A stretch of DNA of 28,129 nucleotides from an uncultured Bacilli bacterium (GTDB lineage: Bacteria > Bacillota_I > Bacilli_A > RF39 > UBA660). The notes below the pieces were generated by a model. The model ran no database searches. It was not told the DNA's origin and saw nothing but the letters and a program-made list of their open reading frames with translations. This document shows, in pieces, positions 1 through 9,028 of the stretch (position 1 is the stretch's first letter; each line of letters opens with the position of its first letter). Location of the stretch: contig CAKOKF010000003.1 in NCBI GenBank assembly GCA_934090775.1, positions 1 to 28,129 of the forward strand, given 5' to 3'. The position numbers were made by a program, and so were the translations under genes.

Positions 1-828
1 ATCTTCTTCTTTAAGTTTAGCATTTTTTTTAACATCAGTTAATTGTAAATCGTTTACTTTAGCTTCAAGAATATTGGTTTTTACATCAATTACCTTAGTT
101 TTAGCTAATCTATCATGAAGGCCTTGATGACTTTCATTAAAAATGATACTAACAGCAACAATTATTTGTAAAGTATTCATAACTAATGATAAACTTCCCG
201 CTACTTTAACTATATAATTATCAGGAGTTACATAAGGAACTATAATCTCGATTAAATAGATAAAATATCCATAAGCAAGTAAACTTCTAATTAAATATTG
301 GCTCCAAGCTGCTTCACTATTATCAGCACCAACAATTTGTAATCCCGTTAATTTTTTACCTAAGGTTATACCTTTTGTAATCATATTAAATATTACAAAA
401 TAAGCTAAATAAACCACAAAATAAATTACATAAGTATACCAATTAGCCTTTAAAGCTTCTTTATATATACCAGGAGCTTTTTCATTATAAATATTTTTTG
501 CTTCTAAGAGAATACTATCATATTCTTCCTTGGTAATTTCTTTGTCGCTATAAGCATCGACTACTAGATAGCCAAAATATTCATTATCTTTAATTAATTC
601 ATTATATTCTTCTTCATCAATTTTTTCATCCTTATAACAAATTGGCAAGTAATTTTGAATTAATATATTACTCGTATTTAACTTTTCCAAAATATTACTT
701 TTTTCTAAAGCATCATCATAAGTAGGATTTAAATATTTTATATTTGTAATTAATAAAGTAAGTAAAAGTACAATTGTACTATCTATCACATAAGCTAATA
801 TTCTTTTTGTCAATTTTTTATCTAACAT
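1..828 (-). CDS. RDD family membrane protein (3' end cut by window edge)
   Basis: The frame reads 276 codons from an ATG at 828 without a stop and runs off the left edge, so the C-terminus is missing. The N-terminus has the RDD signature: Arg9 and Asp16 within a first hydrophobic helix (about residues 9-27). Further helices lie at about 131-150, 177-199 and 207-230. The segments TLGKKLTGLQIV (155-166) and HQGLHDRLAKTKVI (234-247) are the conserved loop and end of RDD domains. A hydrophilic acidic insert of about 100 residues separates helix 1 from helix 2, which is unusual for small RDD proteins, and a charged tail follows residue 248. RDD proteins are poorly understood; some affect ion or osmotic stress tolerance. 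The family is clear but the function is not. An AAGAAG ribosome-binding site precedes the start. Confidence 0.85.
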   Translation of the reverse strand, partial: MLDKKLTKRILAYVIDSTIVLLLTLLITNIKYLNPTYDDALEKSNILEKLNTSNILIQNYLPICYKDEKIDEEEYNELIKDNEYFGYLVVDAYSDKEITKEEYDSILLEAKNIYNEKAPGIYKEALKANWYTYVIYFVVYLAYFVIFNMITKGITLGKKLTGLQIVGADNSEAAWSQYLIRSLLAYGYFIYLIEIIVPYVTPDNYIVKVAGSLSLVMNTLQIIVAVSIIFNESHQGLHDRLAKTKVIDVKTNILEAKVNDLQLTDVKKNAKLKEED

Positions 829-948
829 ATTATTTTTCTTCTTTCTAAATTTCTTCTTAATATCAATTATAACATTGTCTATTTTTTCAAACAACTAAAA
901 AAAGAAGTCTTTTTTAAAACCTCTTTACAACCCCATTATTTTCTTATT

Positions 949-1284
949 TTATCTTCTCCCAGTTGATTTAGATACTGGAAATTCGATAACGTTATTTTTT
1001 GCTACACTATCAGCATATTGTTTAAATTCTTTACCTCTTGGACTAAATTTTTCAACAGTCTCTACAATTTTAAATTTAGCGAAAGGCAATACCTTCATAA
1101 TCTCATCATATACAAGATTAACTTGAGAACCTGTACTTAACTTTTCCAAACATTTATCAGCCATTATCATAATATAATCAAAATAACTGTCGCCTTCTAT
1201 TGTTTTAAGCAAATCTTTATATTCCTCTTGTAAACCTGGTTTAATATAACTAAGTGTATTTTTGGTATTTACAGCATTTTCCAT
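949..1284 (-). CDS. uncharacterised 111-aa protein
   Basis: I do not recognise this protein. The frame is open further upstream (to 1392), but the real start is almost certainly the ATG at 1284, which has a strong AAGGGGGA ribosome-binding site. The upstream codons overlap a promoter and a leader hairpin. The product is soluble, mixed-charge and mostly helical by composition, with no signal peptide or membrane segment. It ends in a basic tail, SKSTGRR. It has its own promoter and a structured 5' leader and lies between the SNF2 helicase gene and the RDD gene on the same strand. Short A/T palindromes around 897-915 could act as a weak terminator after it. That it is a real gene is well supported by the ribosome-binding site; its function is unknown. 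Confidence 0.7.
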   Translation of the reverse strand: MENAVNTKNTLSYIKPGLQEEYKDLLKTIEGDSYFDYIMIMADKCLEKLSTGSQVNLVYDEIMKVLPFAKFKIVETVEKFSPRGKEFKQYADSVAKNNVIEFPVSKSTGRR

Positions 1285-1299
1285 TTTATTTTCCCCCTT

Positions 1300-1324
1300 C
1301 GTTAGACACTTGCACGTCTTAACG
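1300..1324 (-). promoter_or_regulatory. 5' leader hairpin upstream of the 111-aa gene
   Basis: On the minus strand CGTTAAGAC and GTCTAACG pair over 8 bp with one bulged A and a loop of about 8 nt. The hairpin sits between the predicted transcription start (about 1324) and the ribosome-binding site (about 1290-1297). It could stabilise the 5' end of the mRNA or control access to the ribosome-binding site. I match it to no known riboswitch. Confidence 0.4.
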
Positions 1325-1330
1325 GGTAAT

Positions 1331-1359
1331 ACACTAACACTTAGTTTACTTTTTGTCAA
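1331..1359 (-). promoter_or_regulatory. sigma-A type promoter for the 111-aa gene
   Basis: A perfect -35 TTGACA (1354-1359) is followed by a 17-bp spacer and TAGTGT (1331-1336). The -10 is weak, but a TG one base upstream gives an extended -10. Transcription would start near 1324. Confidence 0.5.
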
Positions 1360-1449
1360 GCAAAAGTTTTCAAAATGTAATAAAAAAGTCACAATTACTG
1401 CCTATTAAGTTCCATAATCATAACTTCTTAAGCAAAATTAATTATTGTT

Positions 1450-4400
1450 TTAATTACTATCTTTATCTGTTTCATAACCAATACTTAAAAGATTTGTTAA
1501 TTCTTCTTCAGTTAAACTATCCAAAGTCGTAGTATTTTTACCTTCGATTAAATTATCACTTAAAATACGCTTCTTCTCTTGTAATTCTATAATTTTTTCT
1601 TCGACTGTACCTTTATTAATTAACTTTAACACCGTAACTTTTTTCGTTTGGCCAATTCGATGGGCTCTATCAGTAGCTTGATTTTCAGCTTGAGGATTCC
1701 ACCAAACATCTAAATGAATAACTATATCAGCACTTGTCAAATTAAGTCCAGTTCCTCCTGATTTTAAAGTTATTAAGAAACAACTAGTATTGTCTTTATT
1801 GAAAGCATCAACTAACATTACTCTATCTTTTCCGGATACTGACCCATCAATTACATAATGGGAAATACTTTCTTTGTTAAATTCTTTTTTTACTAATTCA
1901 ACTGCGCCTTTAAACGAACTGAATATTAATATTTTATGATTATCTTTAACTAATTCTTTAACAATCTCTAATAATCTTTTTATTTTAACCGATTGATCAG
2001 TATAAGTTTTATCTAAAAGAGCTGGCGATATACATAGTTCTCGTAATCTTGTTAATAAAGTTACGATTTTAAAACGTGCTTTAGCAAAACCTTCACTACT
2101 AATAACATTATCTATTTCTTCTTTAGTATCTTGAACCAAACTTTGATACATCGCTTTTTCAACATCCGACATTTCTAAATATTCAATTTGTTCAATTTTA
2201 TCCGGTAATTCTTTTGATACTTCTTTTTTCTTTCTTCTTAAAATAAAAGGTCTAATTTGATAATTCAAATTATCTAATCGTTTTAAAGAATCTTTATCGA
2301 CATCTTTAATTCCATAAGCTTCTCTAAATCTAACAATTGAATTTAAATAACCTGGCATAATAAAGTCAAAGATACTCCACAATTCTAGAACCGAATTTTC
2401 AAGTGGCGTCCCTGTCAAGGCAATCTTAGTACGAGCCTTAATTTTTTTAATTTCTTTTGTCATCCCAGCTTGATAATTTTTAATTGCTTGCGCTTCATCA
2501 ATAATACATACTTCAAAATCTTTGGCTTCATATTCATCATTATCATTTCTAACTAAACCATAAGTAGTAATAAAAATATTATAATCATCAAAGTTTTGCA
2601 TTATTTCTTGACGTTTTTTCTTATTTTCTGCTACCGCCACATACTTAAGTTCCGGTGCAAACTTTTGAAATTCTTTTTCCCAGTTATAAACTAACGATGT
2701 TGGAGATACAATTAATACCTTAGCTTCCGGTTTTTCAAGTAGTAATTTTCTTAAGAATATGATGGCTTGAAGAGTTTTACCTAACCCCATTTCATCAGCT
2801 AAAATTCCTCCTAAATCGCACTTATATATTGTATATAACCACTTGACGCCTTCTTTTTGATAATCACGAAGCAAAGTATTTTCTTCACTTGTAAAGGCAA
2901 CTGATGCATTTTTATAAGCATTAAAGTTTTTAATAAATTCATCAAATTTACTATTTGTTTTTATTTCTTGATAACGATTATTTTTTAAACTTTCAATAAA
3001 GAAAGCTCTATATTTAGGAATAGTAATATTTTTCTTCTTTAAATCTTTACTATCAATATCCAAATCATTAGTTAAAGCCTCAAAATCTTCTAACTCTTGA
3101 TTATTAAATAACGCAATAACATCTCCACTCTTTAAACGATAATATTTTTTCTTTGTTTTAATAGCTGTTAACAAAGAAGCTACTTCTTTATTATCAACAT
3201 TATCAATAGAAAAATCATAAGATAAGATATTGTCTTTACCAATCGAAAAGTTTGATTTTACTTTAGTATCTTTAAAAATATTTAATTTTTTAATTTTTTC
3301 GGTAGTAAAAATAGTATAATTTTCGGTAAAGTAAGATAAACCATTATCTAAAAAGTTATAAGTACTATCCATATCTAAGATCACAAACTTTTCCTTGTCT
3401 TCTTGGAAACCATATCGCATTAAATCATTAATTACTTTACCTTCAAACTCTATATCTCTAACAATATTAGAAACTTCATCAAAATAATTAAATTCCACAT
3501 TCCCGTATTTTAAGATTACTTTTGCACTTATACTATCTTCATTTAAATCAAAATAAATATTTATTTTTTTCTCTTTGATTATCTTAATTTCTTTAATATT
3601 ATCATTTACTTCTAAAGTATTCATAGTCTTCTTCAAAAGACCATTTTTAAATAATTCTAAATTTTCTTTCGTAAAGACTAATTTTTCAATATGATTATTT
3701 ACTAATTCCTTAATAATATGCATATCTTCTAGTTTTAAAATATATAACACATTATTGTAAATTACATAATGACAATTGGCATCAACGATAGTAAATTTTT
3801 CAAAATCTTCAATATAAAAATGATAATTATTATCTTTATATTCTAAATGATACTTAGTAGGAAAATCATTAACAATTTTCACTATTGGTACTTCTTCTAA
3901 TATAAATTTTTTATTTTTTAATAAGTTTAATAATTCTCCAAATTCTCTACTATTTAACTTTAATGGTTCATCGACAACTTCATATTTATTAATACTTACT
4001 TCGGAATAGTTAAATAAAAACTCAATTATTTTTTTATTTTCTTCATTAAAGAAATAATTCTCTTTATTATAAGTTAATTTTTTTCCTAAAACCATATCTA
4101 TATTATTATAGTAAGCTTCTCGAAATTCTTTAAATTTATCTTTAGTCTTGATAGAATATTTCGTTTTTTGTCCAATTTTTAATTTAATTACGTAATTACC
4201 ATATGTGGCAGTAATTTCTATTTCTAGTTCTATTTCTTCTTTGGCTTTATTACTAATACTACTATCTTGACTAACAAAGTTACTTAAAATATCTTGCGAT
4301 TTTTTTAAGGATATTTCTTCTTCTGTAAAAAAGTCGTTTCTCTTTTTTAAAAGACAAGCTAATATATGTTGACAAATTTTATTATTTTTATAGTCATCAC

Positions 4401-4617
4401 AAGTACAGGTGCTTGCTAAAACATTTCCTTCTTTATCTACAATAATATCTACTATATAATTACCACTATAAAAGATATCGACATTAAAAGTAACTTTTTT
4501 ATTACCATTCATATCAGGTAAAATATTGGTTCTCTTAATATACCACTCTGGTATCGACATTGCACGGTAATATAAATAATCGCCATATTTTTTTCGTATA
4601 TTATCTACAATTCCCAT
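1450..4617 (-). CDS. SNF2-family helicase with SWIM zinc finger
   Basis: A 1055-aa DNA translocase of the bacterial SNF2 (YwqA/HepA-like) family. The N-terminus carries a SWIM zinc finger, with Cys71, Cys73, Cys82 and His84 in CxC...CxH order. A long middle region (about 130-570) matches the position of the bacterial SNF2-associated domain. The ATPase core follows: Walker A DEMGLGKT near residue 605, motif II DEAQ near 707, motif III LTGTPLEN, and the C-terminal helicase lobe with SGGTGLNLT and the arginine-finger motif DRAHRIGQ near 985. All key residues are present, so it should be active. The family remodels protein-DNA complexes or RNA polymerase; the exact role in this organism is not known. 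It is 50 bp downstream of the rlmI-like gene and probably shares its transcript. A GGAG ribosome-binding site precedes the ATG. Confidence 0.93.
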   Translation of the reverse strand: MGIVDNIRKKYGDYLYYRAMSIPEWYIKRTNILPDMNGNKKVTFNVDIFYSGNYIVDIIVDKEGNVLASTCTCDDYKNNKICQHILACLLKKRNDFFTEEEISLKKSQDILSNFVSQDSSISNKAKEEIELEIEITATYGNYVIKLKIGQKTKYSIKTKDKFKEFREAYYNNIDMVLGKKLTYNKENYFFNEENKKIIEFLFNYSEVSINKYEVVDEPLKLNSREFGELLNLLKNKKFILEEVPIVKIVNDFPTKYHLEYKDNNYHFYIEDFEKFTIVDANCHYVIYNNVLYILKLEDMHIIKELVNNHIEKLVFTKENLELFKNGLLKKTMNTLEVNDNIKEIKIIKEKKINIYFDLNEDSISAKVILKYGNVEFNYFDEVSNIVRDIEFEGKVINDLMRYGFQEDKEKFVILDMDSTYNFLDNGLSYFTENYTIFTTEKIKKLNIFKDTKVKSNFSIGKDNILSYDFSIDNVDNKEVASLLTAIKTKKKYYRLKSGDVIALFNNQELEDFEALTNDLDIDSKDLKKKNITIPKYRAFFIESLKNNRYQEIKTNSKFDEFIKNFNAYKNASVAFTSEENTLLRDYQKEGVKWLYTIYKCDLGGILADEMGLGKTLQAIIFLRKLLLEKPEAKVLIVSPTSLVYNWEKEFQKFAPELKYVAVAENKKKRQEIMQNFDDYNIFITTYGLVRNDNDEYEAKDFEVCIIDEAQAIKNYQAGMTKEIKKIKARTKIALTGTPLENSVLELWSIFDFIMPGYLNSIVRFREAYGIKDVDKDSLKRLDNLNYQIRPFILRRKKKEVSKELPDKIEQIEYLEMSDVEKAMYQSLVQDTKEEIDNVISSEGFAKARFKIVTLLTRLRELCISPALLDKTYTDQSVKIKRLLEIVKELVKDNHKILIFSSFKGAVELVKKEFNKESISHYVIDGSVSGKDRVMLVDAFNKDNTSCFLITLKSGGTGLNLTSADIVIHLDVWWNPQAENQATDRAHRIGQTKKVTVLKLINKGTVEEKIIELQEKKRILSDNLIEGKNTTTLDSLTEEELTNLLSIGYETDKDSN

Positions 4618-4667
4618 AACTTCTCCACTTCTTTTTATTAGCTTTTATAATATCATGCTTAAACTTC

Positions 4668-5873
4668 TTAAACAACTTGAAAGATAAAGAATTTTAAATA
4701 CTTAGTTTCCGGTATCCCCATAACCTCAGGATGATCAGGTGCCGCATAAGCTTTTTTTACAACTCGTAAAGTTACACCAGCCATAATACTAGCATTAAAT
4801 ATTGCCCTGGTAAAATCTTCTTCACTAGCATAATGGGAACAAGATGCTGTTGCGAGATAACCACCACGTGGTAAGGCTTTCATTGCTAAATAATTAATTT
4901 CTTGATATCCTTTTAAGGCACTTTTTATTGTGTCTTTAGATTTAGTAAAAGCTGGTGGATCAAGGATAATTAAATTATATTCTTTATTTTTACTATCCAC
5001 TAATTTTCTTAAATAATCAAATAGATCTACACACTCAGTATCTATCTCTAAATTATTTAAAGTAAAATTTTTCTTAGCATCTTCTAAAGCTTTTTCTGAA
5101 ATATCTAGCGCTACTACTTTTTTTGCTCCGCCTAAACAAGCATTCATAGCAAAAGAACCTGTATGTGTACAACAATCTAAAACCGTCATATCTTTAGCTA
5201 ATTTTCTAATACTTAAACGATTATACTTTTGATCTAGGAAAAAGCCAGTCTTTTGGCCCTCTTTAAAATCCACTACATACTTAAGACCATTTTCAACAAT
5301 TTCAGTGGTTGTCGTTTTATCTTCAACTGGTATTCCTTCATACCAACCAACATATTCATCTAAACCTTCTTTTTCTCTTAAAGCTACATCACATCTTAAA
5401 TAAATACCACGAACAGCAAAATGCTTACTTACAACTTCATATAAAGCTTTTAAAATAAGGTCTTTTCTCACTTCAATACCTAAAGATAATATTTGACAAA
5501 CTAATACATCATTAAATTTATCAACAGTTAAACCAGTCAAATTATCCGCTTCCCCATAAATAAGACGAAAAGCATTTAAGTCATTTGACATTACTTTCAT
5601 ACGATAATTTAGAGCATACTCTATTCTTCTTTTAAAGAAATCATAATCAAATATATCATTAGCATTCCTACTTATAATTCTTAAAACAATCTTAGAATTA
5701 TCATTATAAAAAGCACTACCTAAAAATTTATTCTTATTATTTCTAACTACAACAATATCACCATTTTTTATACCTTCATCCGTTTTTATAATATCACTAG
5801 TAAAAACCCAGGGATGATTATTTAAAACTCTATTTTCAGCTTTTTGATTTATATAAACATTTAACTTCTCCAT
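4668..5873 (-). CDS. rlmI: class I SAM-dependent rRNA methyltransferase, RlmI/YwbD type
   Basis: A 401-aa protein with the layout of the RlmI family, which makes 5-methylcytosine in 23S rRNA (C1962 in E. coli). An N-terminal PUA RNA-binding domain covers about residues 1-75. The linker GQKTGFFLDQ near 206-216 is characteristic of the family. The Rossmann methyltransferase fold has the SAM-binding motif VLDCCTHTGSF near 232, the motif DPPAFTKSK near 305, and the SCSHY segment near 344 carrying the likely catalytic cysteine. Its length is normal for the family. A ribosome-binding site (AGGAAGAG) precedes the ATG. It is first in a two-gene unit with the SNF2 helicase, behind a candidate promoter at 5901-5929. 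The family is certain; the exact target base is inferred from homologues. Confidence 0.9.
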   Translation of the reverse strand: MEKLNVYINQKAENRVLNNHPWVFTSDIIKTDEGIKNGDIVVVRNNKNKFLGSAFYNDNSKIVLRIISRNANDIFDYDFFKRRIEYALNYRMKVMSNDLNAFRLIYGEADNLTGLTVDKFNDVLVCQILSLGIEVRKDLILKALYEVVSKHFAVRGIYLRCDVALREKEGLDEYVGWYEGIPVEDKTTTTEIVENGLKYVVDFKEGQKTGFFLDQKYNRLSIRKLAKDMTVLDCCTHTGSFAMNACLGGAKKVVALDISEKALEDAKKNFTLNNLEIDTECVDLFDYLRKLVDSKNKEYNLIILDPPAFTKSKDTIKSALKGYQEINYLAMKALPRGGYLATASCSHYASEEDFTRAIFNASIMAGVTLRVVKKAYAAPDHPEVMGIPETKYLKFFIFQVV

Positions 5874-5900
5874 AAAAACACTCTTCCTAATTACTAATTT

Positions 5901-5929
5901 ATCCTAACATAGCCATGTTCTTTTAGCAA
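5901..5929 (-). promoter_or_regulatory. candidate promoter for the rlmI-SNF2 unit
   Basis: TTGCTA (5924-5929), a 17-bp spacer and TAGGAT (5901-5906) lie 28 bp upstream of the rlmI start codon. Both boxes are imperfect sigma-A matches. Confidence 0.4.
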
Positions 5930-6012
5930 CCATATTTAACTAATTCGTAATTTTTTTATTCTCATCTTTTTTCTAACTAACTAGTTCTATTAATCTTCTA
6001 ATTTTTCAAGAT

Positions 6013-6050
6013 AAAAAAAGAAGTAACATTTTTCTTAATCATTACTTCTT
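6013..6050 (-). terminator. intrinsic terminator of the glycosylation operon
   Basis: On the minus strand AAGAAGTAA (6050-6042) pairs perfectly with TTACTTCTT (6026-6018) over 9 bp with a 15-nt loop, followed by a run of seven T. It lies 36 nt beyond the stop of the GT-C-like gene. Confidence 0.75.
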
Positions 6051-6085
6051 CTTAAATTTTTCTTATTTTATATTTTTTCTATATC

Positions 6086-7552
6086 CTATATAATATTTCC
6101 TACTTTTTTAAAGATATAACACATTTCATCACTATAGATAAGTTCATAATCATTATTTGCCTCTAAATAATAATGGAGAGTATGTTTACTAGTTGTAAGC
6201 AAATAATCAAAATTATATTTATCTAATATTTCTTTTGGATCAGTTTGTAAATCTTGAAGATTAACAGTATCAGGTAACAAATCTTTACTAAAGACATCAC
6301 CTAAACCATAACTAAATACTTTAACTTTATCTAAAGCATTTAAACTATCTAATTTATATAACAAATATCCACCTTGCGAATAATCATTATATAATCTTTT
6401 TGGTTCTAATTCGACTATCTTTGTTACTGCTTCATCACTATAAAAACCATCATTATCAATAACGCCAACATTATTAAAAGCTTTTATTTGTTTATAACCA
6501 ACCAAAGCTGTACCAAGTACTAATACTAAACAGGCTAAATAGTAAATTGGTTTTTCTAACTTTTTAAATGGTTTCTTTAAATAATCATACATATCCTCAG
6601 TCACAAAGAAATATTTACCAACATTCCAACAAGAATAAATACCATACATTCCTATAAATCTTTGACTCTTTAAAGCCATAAAGAAAAACATCAATTGAAA
6701 ACCAATCTCATGCATTTTCATATCTTTCTTTTGTAAAATTAAATTAAATAACGGAAAACCAATAATTATAAAGATATATAATCCTAACATATTATGAAAA
6801 CTTGGACTATTCCATTCTAAAATATAACTAGTCATAGAATTATCAAGCATATTACTAAATGGATATAATAACATCTTTGGTCCAAAAGGATTTAAGCAAG
6901 ATGCAACAATAGTCAAAACTAAGATAATACTTAAAGTTTTTATTTGTTTTTTATCTAATTTAAAATTATTCCAGCGATTTGGTTTAAATTTAAATATCTT
7001 AACAAAGATATCACACATAAAAACACCAATGATAAATAAATATATCAAAGAACTAGAGCCGCCATGAAAATTAACCCATAAAATTTGTAATACTGGTAAA
7101 GTATAAATTAATTTTTGAGCCCATTTTTTATCATCTAAATAATTAAATAAAACATATACTAAATAAGCTAAGAAAACAAGGCTTATTATGTATGGACGTG
7201 GTCCTGTAACTTTAAAGAAAACAGTCATTAATAAAAAATAACATAAGCGAAAATCAAAAAGTTTTTTCCATTCTAATTTTAACATTTTAGCCATTAAAAT
7301 ATATAAACCTAAGAAAATAGCTAACATTAAAAATAAACAACCCATATTTCCCATTTTATACATGATAACTTCATTTAGCCACTCATGAGCAACCCAAGCT
7401 TTACCGCTAGCCCACGAAAACAATTCTTTACTAGGGATAATATGATTATTATTTATCCATTTGCCTACTACGACATGCCAAAAATAATCATTATCGGTAA
7501 TTGGTTCAAAAGCCATAAAAAGACCAAGTAAAATACAAACAATAATTCCCAT
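6086..7552 (-). CDS. polytopic membrane protein, probable GT-C type glycosyltransferase
   Basis: A 488-aa protein with about ten hydrophobic segments and a soluble C-terminal region of roughly 110 residues. After the first helix comes ITDNDYFWHVVVGKWI (18-33), then a segment containing VAHEWLNE (54-61). This 'DxDxWWH...G.W......P...W..HEWL' pattern recurs in large bacterial membrane proteins generally thought to belong to the GT-C glycosyltransferase fold, where an acidic residue in the first outer loop (here Asp20 or Asp22) is catalytic. The assignment is by pattern and position and is not proven. It is last in an operon with GtrB- and GtrA-like proteins and would be the third component, moving the lipid-linked sugar to its acceptor on the outer face. 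Its ribosome-binding site (AAAGGA) overlaps the stop of the preceding gene, suggesting coupled translation. Confidence 0.7.
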   Translation of the reverse strand: MGIIVCILLGLFMAFEPITDNDYFWHVVVGKWINNNHIIPSKELFSWASGKAWVAHEWLNEVIMYKMGNMGCLFLMLAIFLGLYILMAKMLKLEWKKLFDFRLCYFLLMTVFFKVTGPRPYIISLVFLAYLVYVLFNYLDDKKWAQKLIYTLPVLQILWVNFHGGSSSLIYLFIIGVFMCDIFVKIFKFKPNRWNNFKLDKKQIKTLSIILVLTIVASCLNPFGPKMLLYPFSNMLDNSMTSYILEWNSPSFHNMLGLYIFIIIGFPLFNLILQKKDMKMHEIGFQLMFFFMALKSQRFIGMYGIYSCWNVGKYFFVTEDMYDYLKKPFKKLEKPIYYLACLVLVLGTALVGYKQIKAFNNVGVIDNDGFYSDEAVTKIVELEPKRLYNDYSQGGYLLYKLDSLNALDKVKVFSYGLGDVFSKDLLPDTVNLQDLQTDPKEILDKYNFDYLLTTSKHTLHYYLEANNDYELIYSDEMCYIFKKVGNII

Positions 7553-7558
7553 AACTAC

Positions 7559-8506
7559 TTATCCTTTCGTGTCTTTTTCTGTTTCTTTAACGATATAGAT
7601 AGGACGATGTTTAGTTTCAAGATAAGTCTTAGCTAAGTATTCGCCAATAATTCCCGTACAAAACAAGTTAATGCCACCAACAAAGAAAATTATACATGCT
7701 AAACTTGGCCAACCGGCAACTGGATCCGACCAAATAATAGTCCTGACAATAATCACGATGATCATAATGAAAGCAATTAAGCAAAAAATTAGACCAATAA
7801 ATGCTGCAAATAACAAAGGTTCAGTTGAAAAACCAACGATACCATCAACGGCATAAGAAAATAACTTCCAAAAGTTCCACTTAGTGGTGCCGGCACTACG
7901 CTCCTGATTTTCAAATTCTATCCATTTTGTATCAAAACCAACAAAGGAAAATAAGCCCTTCGAATAACGATTATATTCTTTTAAAGATAAAATAGCATCA
8001 ACCATTTGTCTTGTCATCAAACGATAATCACGTGCTCCCGCAACCATTTCAGTTTTAGAAATACGCCCAATAATATCATAAAACCATTTTGTAAATAGCT
8101 TTCTTAAAGGCGAATAACCATTGCGTGAAGTTGATTTCGTGGCGACACAATCATATCCTTCCTCAGTAATTCCCTTATACATTTCTTCTAAAAGCGCTGG
8201 TGGATCTTGTAAATCGACATCCATAGTAGTAATAAAATCACCAGTCGCAGCTTCTAAACCTGCATACATTCCTGCTTCTTTACCAAAATTGCGTGAAAAA
8301 GATACATAACGAATTCTTTTATCTTTCTTAGCTAAATCACGCATTATTTCTAAACTTTTATCTTTTGAACCGTCATTAACTAGTACAATTTCAAAATCCA
8401 CATAATTCATCTTTGTCATTTGTTTTTCCATTGCCTCGTAATATAAAGGTATAGCTTCTTCTTCATTATAGCAAGGAACAACAATGGATATTAAATTTTT
8501 TTTCAT
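7559..8506 (-). CDS. GtrB/DPM1-like polyprenyl-phosphate glycosyltransferase (GT2)
   Basis: A 315-aa family 2 glycosyltransferase. The GT-A domain shows IVVPCYNEEE (8-17), VNDGSKD (43-49), the SRNFGKEAGM segment (71-80) and the metal-binding TTMDVDLQDPP (93-103, Asp96 and Asp98). Two C-terminal transmembrane helices (about 232-262 and 268-293) follow, as in GtrB, CsbB and YkcC. Such enzymes transfer a hexose or N-acetylhexosamine from a UDP-sugar to undecaprenyl phosphate on the inner membrane face. The donor sugar cannot be read from sequence; galE in the same operon makes UDP-glucose/UDP-galactose or the GlcNAc/GalNAc pair plausible. It lies between the membrane HTH gene and the GT-C-like gene, and its stop codon overlaps the next ribosome-binding site. 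Confidence 0.9.
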   Translation of the reverse strand: MKKNLISIVVPCYNEEEAIPLYYEAMEKQMTKMNYVDFEIVLVNDGSKDKSLEIMRDLAKKDKRIRYVSFSRNFGKEAGMYAGLEAATGDFITTMDVDLQDPPALLEEMYKGITEEGYDCVATKSTSRNGYSPLRKLFTKWFYDIIGRISKTEMVAGARDYRLMTRQMVDAILSLKEYNRYSKGLFSFVGFDTKWIEFENQERSAGTTKWNFWKLFSYAVDGIVGFSTEPLLFAAFIGLIFCLIAFIMIIVIIVRTIIWSDPVAGWPSLACIIFFVGGINLFCTGIIGEYLAKTYLETKHRPIYIVKETEKDTKG

Positions 8507-8539
8507 AAACTACTCTCTTTCTTTTAGTTTCTTAAAAAT

Positions 8540-8983
8540 CTAAAATTTGCTTTGAACTTTATTCACAATATCAATAATTAAAAACATAATAATTATTATT
8601 GAAAAAATAACTAACCACGAAGTAGAACTAATATTATTAAATGCTAAAGTAACATCCATTATGCATAAACAAATACATATAATAATTCCGCCAATAACAC
8701 CAACAATATCCCCTACTTTTTTTAGTTTTCTACGACAAGCTTGATTTTCTAAATAGCTTCTAAATAACAATTTATTTTCTTTTGAAAACATCAAATTTTC
8801 TGGTGTGGTTTGTAAATTAAGAGCAATTAAAGAAATTAACTCTAAAGAAAAATCTTTCTTACCTCTTAGATATTCTTTCAATTCTTTTTCACTCATAAAT
8901 AACTTTTCAGCAAAACTTTTTTGATTAAGTCCTAAAAAATGTATTCTATCTTCAACTGCCAACCCTATTTGTTTATTATTCAT
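8540..8983 (-). CDS. XRE-like HTH protein with two C-terminal membrane helices
   Basis: A 147-aa protein. Residues about 5-62 resemble a Cro/CI-type helix-turn-helix, with the segment NQKSFAEKLFMSEKELKEYL (20-39) as the recognition unit. A basic stretch (RRKLKK) leads into two hydrophobic helices at about 92-113 and 121-141. This predicts a DNA-binding domain tethered to the inner membrane. No target can be named. It is embedded in the glycosylation operon between galE and the GtrB-like gene, so local or envelope-linked regulation is a reasonable guess. The HTH call is from pattern only, and the match is moderate. Confidence 0.7.
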   Translation of the reverse strand: MNNKQIGLAVEDRIHFLGLNQKSFAEKLFMSEKELKEYLRGKKDFSLELISLIALNLQTTPENLMFSKENKLLFRSYLENQACRRKLKKVGDIVGVIGGIIICICLCIMDVTLAFNNISSTSWLVIFSIIIIMFLIIDIVNKVQSKF

Positions 8984-9028
8984 AAATATTCCTCTTATTC
9001 TTTTTTGTTTTCTTTATTTTTTATTTTA

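Noticed and set aside
1285..1392. Extended N-terminus for the 111-aa gene
   Set aside because: The extra codons cover the promoter and leader hairpin, while the internal ATG at 1284 has a strong ribosome-binding site.
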